Notes under the pieces: model-generated | Told to the model about the DNA's origin: nothing | Databases searched by the model: none | What the model saw: only the letters and a program-made list of their open reading frames with translations | Source of the DNA: an uncultured Bacteroides sp. | Lineage (GTDB): Bacteria > Bacteroidota > Bacteroidia > Bacteroidales > Bacteroidaceae | Assembly: GCA_905198575.1 (NCBI GenBank) | Contig: CAJKDC010000068.1 | Coordinates: forward strand, 1-15,977 | Length of the DNA: 15,977 nucleotides | Direction: 5' to 3' | Made by a program: the position numbers and the translations under genes | In this document: piece after piece, positions 1-6,022 of the stretch | Layout: each line of letters opens with the position of its first letter | Position numbering within the stretch: position 1 is the first letter of the stretch

Positions 1-6
1 CAAGAC

Positions 7-34
7 AATTGCAACACAACCGTGTTTCTCAATT
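7..34 (-). other. Nested hairpin at the predicted start of the leftward transcript
   Basis: On the minus strand AATTG (34-30) pairs with CAATT (11-7), and inside it AACAC (26-22) pairs with GTGTT (17-13) around a GGTT loop, with an AGA/G bulge between the two stems. It begins about seven bases after the -7 element at 41-48, so it would form the very 5' end of the leftward mRNA. The stems are short and AT-rich. It may be a leader stem-loop, an operator or chance. Confidence 0.3.
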
Positions 35-40
35 GCGTTG

Positions 41-71
41 CAAAGGTACAATTATTTTTTTAATCTGCAAG
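41..71 (-). promoter_or_regulatory. Bacteroidetes-type promoter firing leftward out of the window
   Basis: Minus strand: a -7 element TACCTTTG (48-41) matches TAnnTTTG exactly, and a -33 element CTTG (71-68) differs from TTTG at one base. The spacer is 19 bases, the usual Bacteroides spacing. The -33 box lies inside the 3' end of ribH. It would drive a gene beyond the left edge, separate from ribH. Confidence 0.55.
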
Positions 72-546
72 CGAAATCCAACATTTTTATTGCAGTAATT
101 GCACATTCATCACCTTTATTACCTAATTTTCCCCCTGCACGGTCCTCTGCCTGCTCCATTGTATTGGTTGTAATCAAACCGTAAATAACCGGAACATCAG
201 TTGTAGCATTCAAATGAGCAATCCCCTGCGTTGCACCAGCGCAAACATAATCAAAGTGCGGTGTATCACCACGTACTACACATCCCAAAGCTATTACAGC
301 GTCAACCTTACCGCTTTTTATCATCTGAGCAGAGCCATAAGTCAATTCAAAACTGCCAGGCACAGTAAGTACCAAAATATTTTCATCCTTTGCACCATGT
401 TTCTTTAACGTAGAAACTGCACCATCCAGCAGTGCTCCTGTTATATTGTTATTCCACTCTGAAACTACAATACCAAAACGCATGCCTGAAGCATCGGGTA
501 CCGAATTAAAATCGTAATCTGATAAATTATGATAAGCTGTAGCCAT
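52..546 (-). CDS. ribH: 6,7-dimethyl-8-ribityllumazine synthase
   Basis: This enzyme condenses 5-amino-6-ribitylaminouracil with 3,4-dihydroxy-2-butanone 4-phosphate to give lumazine, the penultimate step of riboflavin synthesis. It usually assembles as an icosahedral or pentameric shell in the cytosol. The 164-residue protein is full length for the family. Visible motifs are the VPGSFEL stretch (62-68), GCVVRGDTPHFDYV (88-101) with the general-acid histidine at H97, and the C-terminal TTNTMEQAEDRAGGKLGNKG segment. The N-terminus is about ten residues longer than in B. subtilis, as expected for Bacteroidales. No other rib gene is adjacent. It follows the TPR gene on the same strand, but a terminator lies between them, ending only about 17 bases before the start codon, so its expression depends on readthrough or on a promoter I could not place. 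Confidence 0.97.
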   Translation of the reverse strand: MATAYHNLSDYDFNSVPDASGMRFGIVVSEWNNNITGALLDGAVSTLKKHGAKDENILVLTVPGSFELTYGSAQMIKSGKVDAVIALGCVVRGDTPHFDYVCAGATQGIAHLNATTDVPVIYGLITTNTMEQAEDRAGGKLGNKGDECAITAIKMLDFACRLKK

Positions 547-563
547 ATTATAAATTATTTAAT

Positions 564-598
564 AAAAAAATAACACGGGTAGAAAAGAGCCCGTGTTA
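564..598 (-). terminator. Rho-independent terminator between the TPR gene and ribH
   Basis: On the minus strand a nine-pair stem (598-590 with 579-571, sequence TAACACGGG on the plus strand) plus one G-U pair closes an eight-base loop. A run of seven T (570-564) follows. This is a textbook intrinsic terminator 38 bases after the TPR stop codon. Its T-run ends about 17 bases before the ribH ATG, so it may act as a partial terminator or attenuator. Confidence 0.8.
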
Positions 599-635
599 CC
601 TATAGTTCTATATTATTTCAATGAGATTTTCTATA

Positions 636-1313
636 TTACTTAATGGATGCACGTTCAATATACTTGTCGATATCCATTGCCTGATAAGAATTGAAATATT
701 TCTCTTTCACCTGCTTGTATGCACTGACAGCCTCTGCATTCTTGCCCAGTTTTTCAAAAATCTGTCCAGCCTGAATCAAATAAACAGGACTCAAAGCCTG
801 GCTGTTTGCTTTATCAGCGGCTTTCAACAAAGTAGCAGCAGCTTTATCCAGCTGTCCCATCTGTGCGTAACAGTTACCCAATGTACCTAAAACAGCAGGA
901 TTCACCAACTGGTCATCTGCACTAAAATCATTCAAATATTTGGCAGCATCTTCATATTTGCCTAACTGTGCATAACAAATGCCTGCATAAGCTTTTGCCA
1001 AGTTTCCAGCATCTGTTCCACTGAACTCATCAGCCAATTTTACAAAACCTTTGTAACCCAAGCTGTCACCATTCAAAGCCAATTCAAAAGCATCAGCTCC
1101 AAAATACTGTTCACCTTTAAAAATAGCTTCTGAAGCTTTCAGTTCATTAGGCTGTGCAATAAAATGCTGATAACCCAATGTTCCGCATACTACCACTACA
1201 ATTGCTACTACAATGCCTAAAAGTAAATTTCGGTTTTTCAGCAAAAATGCTTCCGACTGATCCAAGGTCTCTTCTACATGAAATGGATCCTGAGAATGTT
1301 TTTGTTCTGTCAT
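636..1313 (-). CDS. Membrane-anchored tetratricopeptide repeat protein
   Basis: The 225-residue protein has a polar N-terminus of about 28 residues, one strong membrane helix (about 29-49, rich in I/L/V) and a C-terminal region of helical repeats with TPR spacing. The repeats include AKAYAGICYAQLGKYEDAAKYL, a second LGNCYAQMGQLDKAAATL unit, and a third unit ending AGQIFEKLGKNAEAVSAYKQV. The layout (short cytoplasmic tail, single helix, TPRs outside) resembles the YfgM/TPR_21 group of envelope chaperone-associated proteins. The repeats probably mediate protein contacts at the cytoplasmic membrane. The substrate is unknown. A -7 element lies 48 bases upstream, and the gene ends at its own terminator, so it is probably monocistronic, with some readthrough into ribH. 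The TPR-plus-helix call is clear; any specific partner would be a guess. Confidence 0.85.
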   Translation of the reverse strand: MTEQKHSQDPFHVEETLDQSEAFLLKNRNLLLGIVVAIVVVVCGTLGYQHFIAQPNELKASEAIFKGEQYFGADAFELALNGDSLGYKGFVKLADEFSGTDAGNLAKAYAGICYAQLGKYEDAAKYLNDFSADDQLVNPAVLGTLGNCYAQMGQLDKAAATLLKAADKANSQALSPVYLIQAGQIFEKLGKNAEAVSAYKQVKEKYFNSYQAMDIDKYIERASIK

Positions 1314-1360
1314 TTCTATATTCGTTTTTATTATTTCCTTAAATAGTATTTTTGGGTCAG

Positions 1361-1368
1361 CAAAAGTA
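1361..1368 (-). promoter_or_regulatory. -7 element for the TPR gene
   Basis: The minus strand reads TACTTTTG (1368-1361), an exact TAnnTTTG match about 48 bases before the TPR start codon. I see no TTTG at the expected -33 position, only an AT-rich run. Confidence 0.4.
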
Positions 1369-1432
1369 ACTTATTTATATGTATTAATAAAATTTGAAAC
1401 GGTTTTTTTTTACCTTATATATCTTTTATGCT

Positions 1433-1440
1433 TAATTTTG
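1433..1440 (+). promoter_or_regulatory. -7 element for recF
   Basis: TAATTTTG matches TAnnTTTG and sits 20 bases before the ATG at 1461, giving a predicted start of transcription near 1447. It overlaps the alternative upstream ATG at 1428, which argues that translation starts at 1461. The -33 region is T-rich with no clear TTTG at the right distance. Confidence 0.4.
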
Positions 1441-1460
1441 CAATAAAATTACACCCATAT

Positions 1461-2576
1461 ATGCTATTAAAACGTATATCAATACTCAATTATAAGAATC
1501 TAAGACAAGTGGAGCTCTCCTTTTCCAAAAAGATGAACTGCATCATCGGACAAAACGGAATGGGGAAAACCAACTTGCTGGATGCTGTATATTACCTATC
1601 ATTCTGTAAAAGCGCTACAAACCCGATTGACTCACAAAATATCTGCCACGACGCCGATTTTTTTGTTATACAAGGTTTTTATGCAACCGACAACGAGGAG
1701 CCGGAAGAGGTTTACTGCGGCTTGAAACGAAAATCAAAAAAACAGTTTAAACGTAACAAAAAAGAATACTCGAAGCTATCAGACCATATCGGACTCATTC
1801 CACTTGTTATGGTTTCACCAGCCGACGCAGACCTGATTGCTGGAGGCAGTGAAGGACGCAGACGTTTTATGGATATGGTTATTTCGCAATACGACAAGGA
1901 GTATCTGGATGCCCTGATTAAATACAACAAAGCTCTAAGTCAGCGAAACAGCCTTCTAAAAGCTGAAGCAGAGCCCGAAACAGAACTAATTCAAATTTGG
2001 GAAGAAATGATGGCTGTATCTGGTATGTGCGTATATCAGAAACGAAGAGCATTTATTGATGAATTTATCCCTACATTCCAGAATTATTATTCTTTTATTT
2101 CTCAAGATAAAGAAGAAGTACGGCTCTCATACGAATCGCATTTAGAACAAGGAGATTTCTTGGAACAACTGGTCAATAATCGGCAAAAAGACCGTATCAT
2201 GGGATACTCTTTAAAAGGTGTACATAAAGATGACATACAGATGATGCTTGGAGATTTTCCAATCAAGCGAGAAGGCTCTCAAGGCCAGAATAAAACATTC
2301 CTTATTGCCTTGAAACTTGCACAGTATGAGTTTTTAAAAAGAACAGGCAGTAAGACTACCCCGCTTGTACTTTTGGATGATATTTTTGACAAACTGGATG
2401 CGCTTAGGGTAGAACAAATCATCAAGCTTGTATCGGGCAATAATTTCGGACAGATTTTTATAACCGATACCAACCGTGAACACTTGGATAAAATCATGGA
2501 AAAGATTAACGGAGAATACAAGATTTTTGAAGTTGACAACGGTGAAGTTCAGGAAAGAAAAGGAGATAAGGCATGA
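1461..2576 (+). CDS. recF: DNA replication and repair protein RecF
   Basis: RecF is an SMC-like ABC ATPase that, with RecO and RecR, loads RecA at single-strand gaps. The 371-residue protein shows the family pattern. The start MLLKRISILNYKNL is typical, Walker A GQNGMGKT is at 30-37, and the ABC signature region EGSQGQNKT is at about 271-279. Walker B LVLLDDIFDKLD follows at about 302-313, then the D-loop region. An in-frame ATG at 1428 would add 11 residues (MLNFAIKLHPY) that do not fit RecF N-termini and that overlap the -7 element, so I chose 1461. The stop codon overlaps the next start (ATGA), so recF and the DUF721 gene are translationally coupled. No dnaA, dnaN or gyrB is visible nearby, unlike the classical origin-linked arrangement. 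Confidence 0.95.
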   Translation: MLLKRISILNYKNLRQVELSFSKKMNCIIGQNGMGKTNLLDAVYYLSFCKSATNPIDSQNICHDADFFVIQGFYATDNEEPEEVYCGLKRKSKKQFKRNKKEYSKLSDHIGLIPLVMVSPADADLIAGGSEGRRRFMDMVISQYDKEYLDALIKYNKALSQRNSLLKAEAEPETELIQIWEEMMAVSGMCVYQKRRAFIDEFIPTFQNYYSFISQDKEEVRLSYESHLEQGDFLEQLVNNRQKDRIMGYSLKGVHKDDIQMMLGDFPIKREGSQGQNKTFLIALKLAQYEFLKRTGSKTTPLVLLDDIFDKLDALRVEQIIKLVSGNNFGQIFITDTNREHLDKIMEKINGEYKIFEVDNGEVQERKGDKA

Positions 2577-2863
2577 AAAGAAACAATACGGAACAGATTG
2601 GTGACATCCTCAGACAGTTTCTCAGACAAGAGGGACTGGAATCCCCGCTCAATGAATACAGATTGATTGAATCGTGGAAAGATGTAGTAGGTCCTGCTAT
2701 AGCACGCTATACCAGTAACCTATACATCAAAAACCAAACCTTGCATGTTCATCTAACCTCATCGGTATTAAGACAAGAGCTCATGATGGGACGTGAATTG
2801 CTCATTCGGAATCTGAATAAAACCGTAGGTAGCCAGGTGATTGTAGATATCAGTTTTCACTGA
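2573..2863 (+). CDS. DUF721 (DciA-like) protein
   Basis: This 96-residue protein consists essentially of one DUF721 domain. It shows the conserved early helix (IGDILRQFLRQEGLESPL), the central WKDVVGPAIARYTSNLYIKNQTLHVHL stretch and the SSVLRQELMMGRELLIRNLN helix. DUF721 includes DciA, a replicative-helicase loader that replaces DnaC/DnaI in many bacteria. Bacteroidetes members are short, and whether they load DnaB is inference. A strong Shine-Dalgarno (AAGGAG, 2560-2565) precedes the ATG by seven bases, and the start overlaps the recF stop. The last 14 bases overlap the convergent cyclo-ligase gene. Linkage to recF supports a role in DNA replication or repair. Confidence 0.85.
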   Translation: MKRNNTEQIGDILRQFLRQEGLESPLNEYRLIESWKDVVGPAIARYTSNLYIKNQTLHVHLTSSVLRQELMMGRELLIRNLNKTVGSQVIVDISFH

Positions 2864-3404
2864 CGCACCCTTCCTCTGTCCAGACCTCATGCATCGGTAT
2901 ATCAAAGTTTTCTGCCGGAATATGCTGAAACAACTGAAAGCCAAAGCAAATACCTACATTATAAGAATTCAACTGAGGAAGCAAACGGTCATAATACCCC
3001 TTCCCTCTTCCCAATCGATTTCCTTGTTTATCAAACCCCATACCGGGGATAATGGCTAAATCTATTTTGCTATAATCAGAAAAAAAAGTACCCGACGGTT
3101 CCCAAATGCCATATTCTCCCTTTCTAAGGTCGCACTTGCCAGTATACCGGCATAATGCCAACTGCTCCCCCTGAACAAGAGGCAACAATATTACTTTATT
3201 CTTGCTCCACTTTTCTACAAAAGCATGCGTATGCACCTCGTCAGGCAACGAGTAATAAAGCAAGATGCAAGATGCAGAAATAAAACGTGGATGCTGCTCC
3301 AGTTTTTCAAGCAAGCAATCGGACATACTCCGTAGTTGTTCGGGAGAAATCATTCTCTTTTTCTCCCGAATCCAACTTCGCAACTTTTTTTTCTCTATTT
3401 CCAT
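2850..3404 (-). CDS. 5-formyltetrahydrofolate cyclo-ligase
   Basis: This enzyme uses ATP to convert 5-formyl-THF (folinate) to 5,10-methenyl-THF, returning a storage or inhibitory folate to the one-carbon pool. The 184-residue protein has the family's basic N-terminal helix (KKKLRSWIREKKR, 5-17), the YYSLPDEVHTHAF strand-loop (50-62) and the diagnostic G-G-RLGRGKGYYDR motif (about 121-140). The start at 3404 keeps the conserved N-terminal helix. Using the later ATG at 3353 would remove it. This start lies 98 bases inside the upstream S41 protease gene in another reading frame, an unusually long same-strand overlap. The 3' end overlaps the convergent DUF721 gene by 14 bases. It is the last gene of the minus-strand cluster. 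Confidence 0.95.
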   Translation of the reverse strand: MEIEKKKLRSWIREKKRMISPEQLRSMSDCLLEKLEQHPRFISASCILLYYSLPDEVHTHAFVEKWSKNKVILLPLVQGEQLALCRYTGKCDLRKGEYGIWEPSGTFFSDYSKIDLAIIPGMGFDKQGNRLGRGKGYYDRLLPQLNSYNVGICFGFQLFQHIPAENFDIPMHEVWTEEGCVSEN

Positions 3405-5061
3405 CTTCCGGATTATTTACAAGTGCTTTTTCTTCTGGAGCTTTAGGAAACGATTCTCCTTTTTCCAAAACCTCCAGCGCCTTCAATACTGCATTATCTG
3501 CTCTGTTCAGATATTCCAAATAAGACTCCATACCCAACATGTTATAAATAATGTTGCCATACAGATGTTCCTCGAACAGCCTCTTAGACTTATACATCAA
3601 AATATTGCGGCGTTTCAATCCTTTCTTTTCAGCAAAAGATGCAAATTTTTCCAGCATATTCTGCGATTTCAAATAGTCTTCCAAGGCATCTACAGTCTGG
3701 TAATCCTGCAATTTAGAACGATTATGGTCTGTATACTCAAACGCAAAACGGATAATCAAGCCTCTGGTAGCTGCCATTTTAAAATAGGAAGTCATACCAA
3801 TCGTATCCTGTGGAACAAAATAGTCAGGCATAATTCCACCTCCACCATAAACTTTACGGCCTAATACAGTATAATACACTTCATCGGTATTTTGCTTAAT
3901 ACTATCGGCTGAGAAGAATTCTCCATGTTCATAACGAGTCAATAAATCCATCTCATAAGCCTCATCCTGCCCTTTTACATAAGGTTTCTGAATGCATCTT
4001 CCGGATGGTGTATAATAACGGGCAATGGTCAAACGAATCGCAGAACCGTCGCTAAACTCGATAGGTTGCTGTACAAGTCCCTTACCAAAAGAACGGCGGC
4101 CAATAATTGTTCCACGGTCATTATCCTGAATTGCACCAGCAAAAATTTCACTGGCAGAAGCTGAGCCTTCATCTACCAATACAACCAAAGGCAATGTCTG
4201 ACTACTTCCCGTACCATTGGATGAATAATTTTCACGTGGAGATTTCCGACCCTCGGTATAAACAATCAGACGATTATTAGGCAAGAATTCATTGACCATC
4301 TGAATAGCAGCAGCCATATATCCTCCTGTATTTCCACGCAAATCAATTACCAGTCCACTGCAATCCTTCTGATTCAACTGAGCCAAAGCTATAAGTAACT
4401 CAGGGTAAGTGGTCTCGCCAAACTTATTCACTTTGATATAACCAAACTTATCGTTCAGCATGTATGCAGCATCTACACTCTTTACAGGTATGTCACCTCG
4501 TACAATTGTGTAATGCAAAATTTCTTTTTCTCCAGGACGGAAAATACCCAATTTCACTTCACTGCCCTTAGGACCTTTCAGCTTACTCATAGCCGAATTA
4601 TTATTGACTATTTTTCCGACAAATGCAGTATCATCTACTTCTACAATACGGTCACCTGCCATCAAGCCTACTTTTTCAGAAGGTCCCCCCTGAATAACAC
4701 TATTGACATGGATGGTATCTTCCTGAATGGTAAACTGGATTCCAATTCCACTGAAGTGTCCTTTCAAACTAGCATTGACTTCCTCAAGATCCTTAGCAGG
4801 AATATAAGAAGAATGCGGATCAAGTTCGGACAAAATCAAAGGCATAGCTTCTTCTACCAGTTCATTCATTTTTACAGTATCTACATACTGATCCTCCACA
4901 ATGCGAAGCAATGCATTCAATTTATTCGAAGAGGTATTTATTATACCCAGCTTATTCCCGGAAAAATGATTGGCATAAAATGTCCCAATCCCGATACCCG
5001 CAACCAAGCACAAGGCCAGAATAAGCGGAAGAAAGCGATTTTTATTATTCGTCATAGTCAT
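3307..5061 (-). CDS. S41 family C-terminal processing peptidase (CtpA/Prc type)
   Basis: This is a periplasmic serine protease that trims or degrades proteins from their C-termini. The 584-residue protein has an N-terminal signal or anchor helix (about 10-29), a PDZ domain (about 95-190, with SGIGIQF and GLMAGDRIVEVDD) and the S41 catalytic core. The nucleophile is probably S302 in EGSASASE and the general base K327 in RSFGKG. Their 25-residue spacing equals that of the E. coli Prc Ser/Lys pair. The RYYTPSGRCIQKPYV segment that follows is also typical. A long helical region occupies about 430-535. The last 32 residues are charged and low-complexity, and they are encoded inside the 5' end of the cyclo-ligase gene in another frame. 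The gene starts 12 bases after the dCMP deaminase stop; ATG at 5061 or 5055 could be the start. Confidence 0.93.
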   Translation of the reverse strand: MTMTNNKNRFLPLILALCLVAGIGIGTFYANHFSGNKLGIINTSSNKLNALLRIVEDQYVDTVKMNELVEEAMPLILSELDPHSSYIPAKDLEEVNASLKGHFSGIGIQFTIQEDTIHVNSVIQGGPSEKVGLMAGDRIVEVDDTAFVGKIVNNNSAMSKLKGPKGSEVKLGIFRPGEKEILHYTIVRGDIPVKSVDAAYMLNDKFGYIKVNKFGETTYPELLIALAQLNQKDCSGLVIDLRGNTGGYMAAAIQMVNEFLPNNRLIVYTEGRKSPRENYSSNGTGSSQTLPLVVLVDEGSASASEIFAGAIQDNDRGTIIGRRSFGKGLVQQPIEFSDGSAIRLTIARYYTPSGRCIQKPYVKGQDEAYEMDLLTRYEHGEFFSADSIKQNTDEVYYTVLGRKVYGGGGIMPDYFVPQDTIGMTSYFKMAATRGLIIRFAFEYTDHNRSKLQDYQTVDALEDYLKSQNMLEKFASFAEKKGLKRRNILMYKSKRLFEEHLYGNIIYNMLGMESYLEYLNRADNAVLKALEVLEKGESFPKAPEEKALVNNPEDGNREKKVAKLDSGEKENDFSRTTTEYVRLLA

Positions 5062-5073
5062 TATTTAAGATTA

Positions 5074-5511
5074 TCATTCATTCAAATTTACGTAGACCAG
5101 CTCGATACCCGCACGTCTCAATAAATCCAATCCGTCTTCCAAACGATACTTTTCTGCATAAACAACACGCTTGATACCTGCCTGAATAATCAATTTGGCG
5201 CATTCTATACAAGGAGAAGCCGTAACATACATGGTTGCTCCCTCGCTGCTATTCCCCGAACGCGCAATCTTTGTTATGGCATTAGCCTCTGCATGCAAAA
5301 CATAAGGCTTCGTAGTTCCATCCTCATCTTCGCATACATTCTCAAACCCTACGGGTGTTCCGTTATAGCCATCAGATATAATCATCTTGTCTTTAACAAT
5401 TAAAGCACCTACCTGACGACGCTTACAATAAGAATTTTCAGCCCAAATTACGGCCATACGCATATATCTTTTATCCAAGCAATGCTGTTTATTTTCTGCT
5501 GTCGTATCCAT
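5074..5511 (-). CDS. Deoxycytidylate (dCMP) deaminase
   Basis: This is a zinc-dependent cytidine-deaminase-fold enzyme that converts dCMP to dUMP, the precursor for thymidylate synthase. It belongs with the ComEB-type proteins. With the start at 5511 the protein has 145 residues, normal for the family. The zinc and catalytic motifs are H73-A-E75 and P100-C101-I-E-C104. Typical flanking stretches are KRRQVGALIVKDKMIISDGYNGTP and the C-terminal AGIKRVVYAEKY. An ATG at 5535 would add eight residues but would begin inside the upstream lipoprotein gene. Starting at 5511 leaves a four-base gap after that gene's stop codon. The neighbouring cyclo-ligase also feeds folate one-carbon metabolism, so there is a loose thymidylate link within the cluster. 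Confidence 0.94.
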   Translation of the reverse strand: MDTTAENKQHCLDKRYMRMAVIWAENSYCKRRQVGALIVKDKMIISDGYNGTPVGFENVCEDEDGTTKPYVLHAEANAITKIARSGNSSEGATMYVTASPCIECAKLIIQAGIKRVVYAEKYRLEDGLDLLRRAGIELVYVNLNE

Positions 5512-5515
5512 AATT

Positions 5516-6001
5516 TTATTTTTCAAAATAATCATTATTGGAGAACATTATATATTCATTCCGTTCACTATTGAAAAGTTTAATCCATAAAATACTGTTT
5601 CCTCTGTAATAACAAGCATTCTTTACAGATGCATAAAACATACTATCCAGTTTACTTGAAGGATTCCCCTGAGTAACCCTCACCTGAGACAGTGCAAAAG
5701 TATTCTTTTTACCATCAGCTTCCCACTTAGCAGAAAACTGAAAATTTTTTCCGACTCCCTGTAAGGTTCCATCGTCATTAAACATCAGGTTATACGCTTC
5801 TGTACTTTTGGATACATCTTTCAGTTCATCCAAAGAAAGTAATCTGCCTGTATCCTTGTTATCATTTTCCCAATCTGCTGTTGTATAAGAGTTAGACCAA
5901 TGCCATTTTTTACCGGTAAAAATCTCATTTACATCATCACCGGCACAACCACAAAATACAGCTGCAGCCATCAGTAAACATATAAAATATTTAATTTTCA
6001 T
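5516..6001 (-). CDS. Small lipoprotein, DUF4847-like
   Basis: The 161-residue protein starts with a lipoprotein signal peptide (MKIKYFICLLMAAAVFCGC) with the probable lipidated cysteine at C19. The residues after it (AGDD) are acidic, which resembles Bacteroidetes surface-export signals, so it may be on the outer membrane or cell surface. The mature part contains IFTGKKWHWSNS, a lipocalin-like or beta-rich opening often seen in small Bacteroidales lipoproteins, and later beta-strand-like segments such as NSILWIKLFN. I associate this with DUF4847 from memory of the Bacteroides gene order M3 peptidase, lipoprotein, dCMP deaminase. No catalytic motif is visible, and the function is unknown. It lies 21 bases after the M3 peptidase stop and four bases before dCMP deaminase, so it is probably co-transcribed. 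Confidence 0.75.
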   Translation of the reverse strand: MKIKYFICLLMAAAVFCGCAGDDVNEIFTGKKWHWSNSYTTADWENDNKDTGRLLSLDELKDVSKSTEAYNLMFNDDGTLQGVGKNFQFSAKWEADGKKNTFALSQVRVTQGNPSSKLDSMFYASVKNACYYRGNSILWIKLFNSERNEYIMFSNNDYFEK

Positions 6002-6022
6002 AGTTATGGTAATTTATTTTTT

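Noticed and set aside
1428..1460. Upstream in-frame ATG that would lengthen RecF by 11 residues
   Set aside because: The extra residues do not fit RecF N-termini, and the ATG overlaps the TAATTTTG -7 element. The ATG at 1461 gives the typical start.
3265..3864. 199-codon plus-strand open frame antisense to the S41 protease
   Set aside because: The Phe/Cys/Ile-rich product has no family resemblance. It is opposite a well-supported gene.
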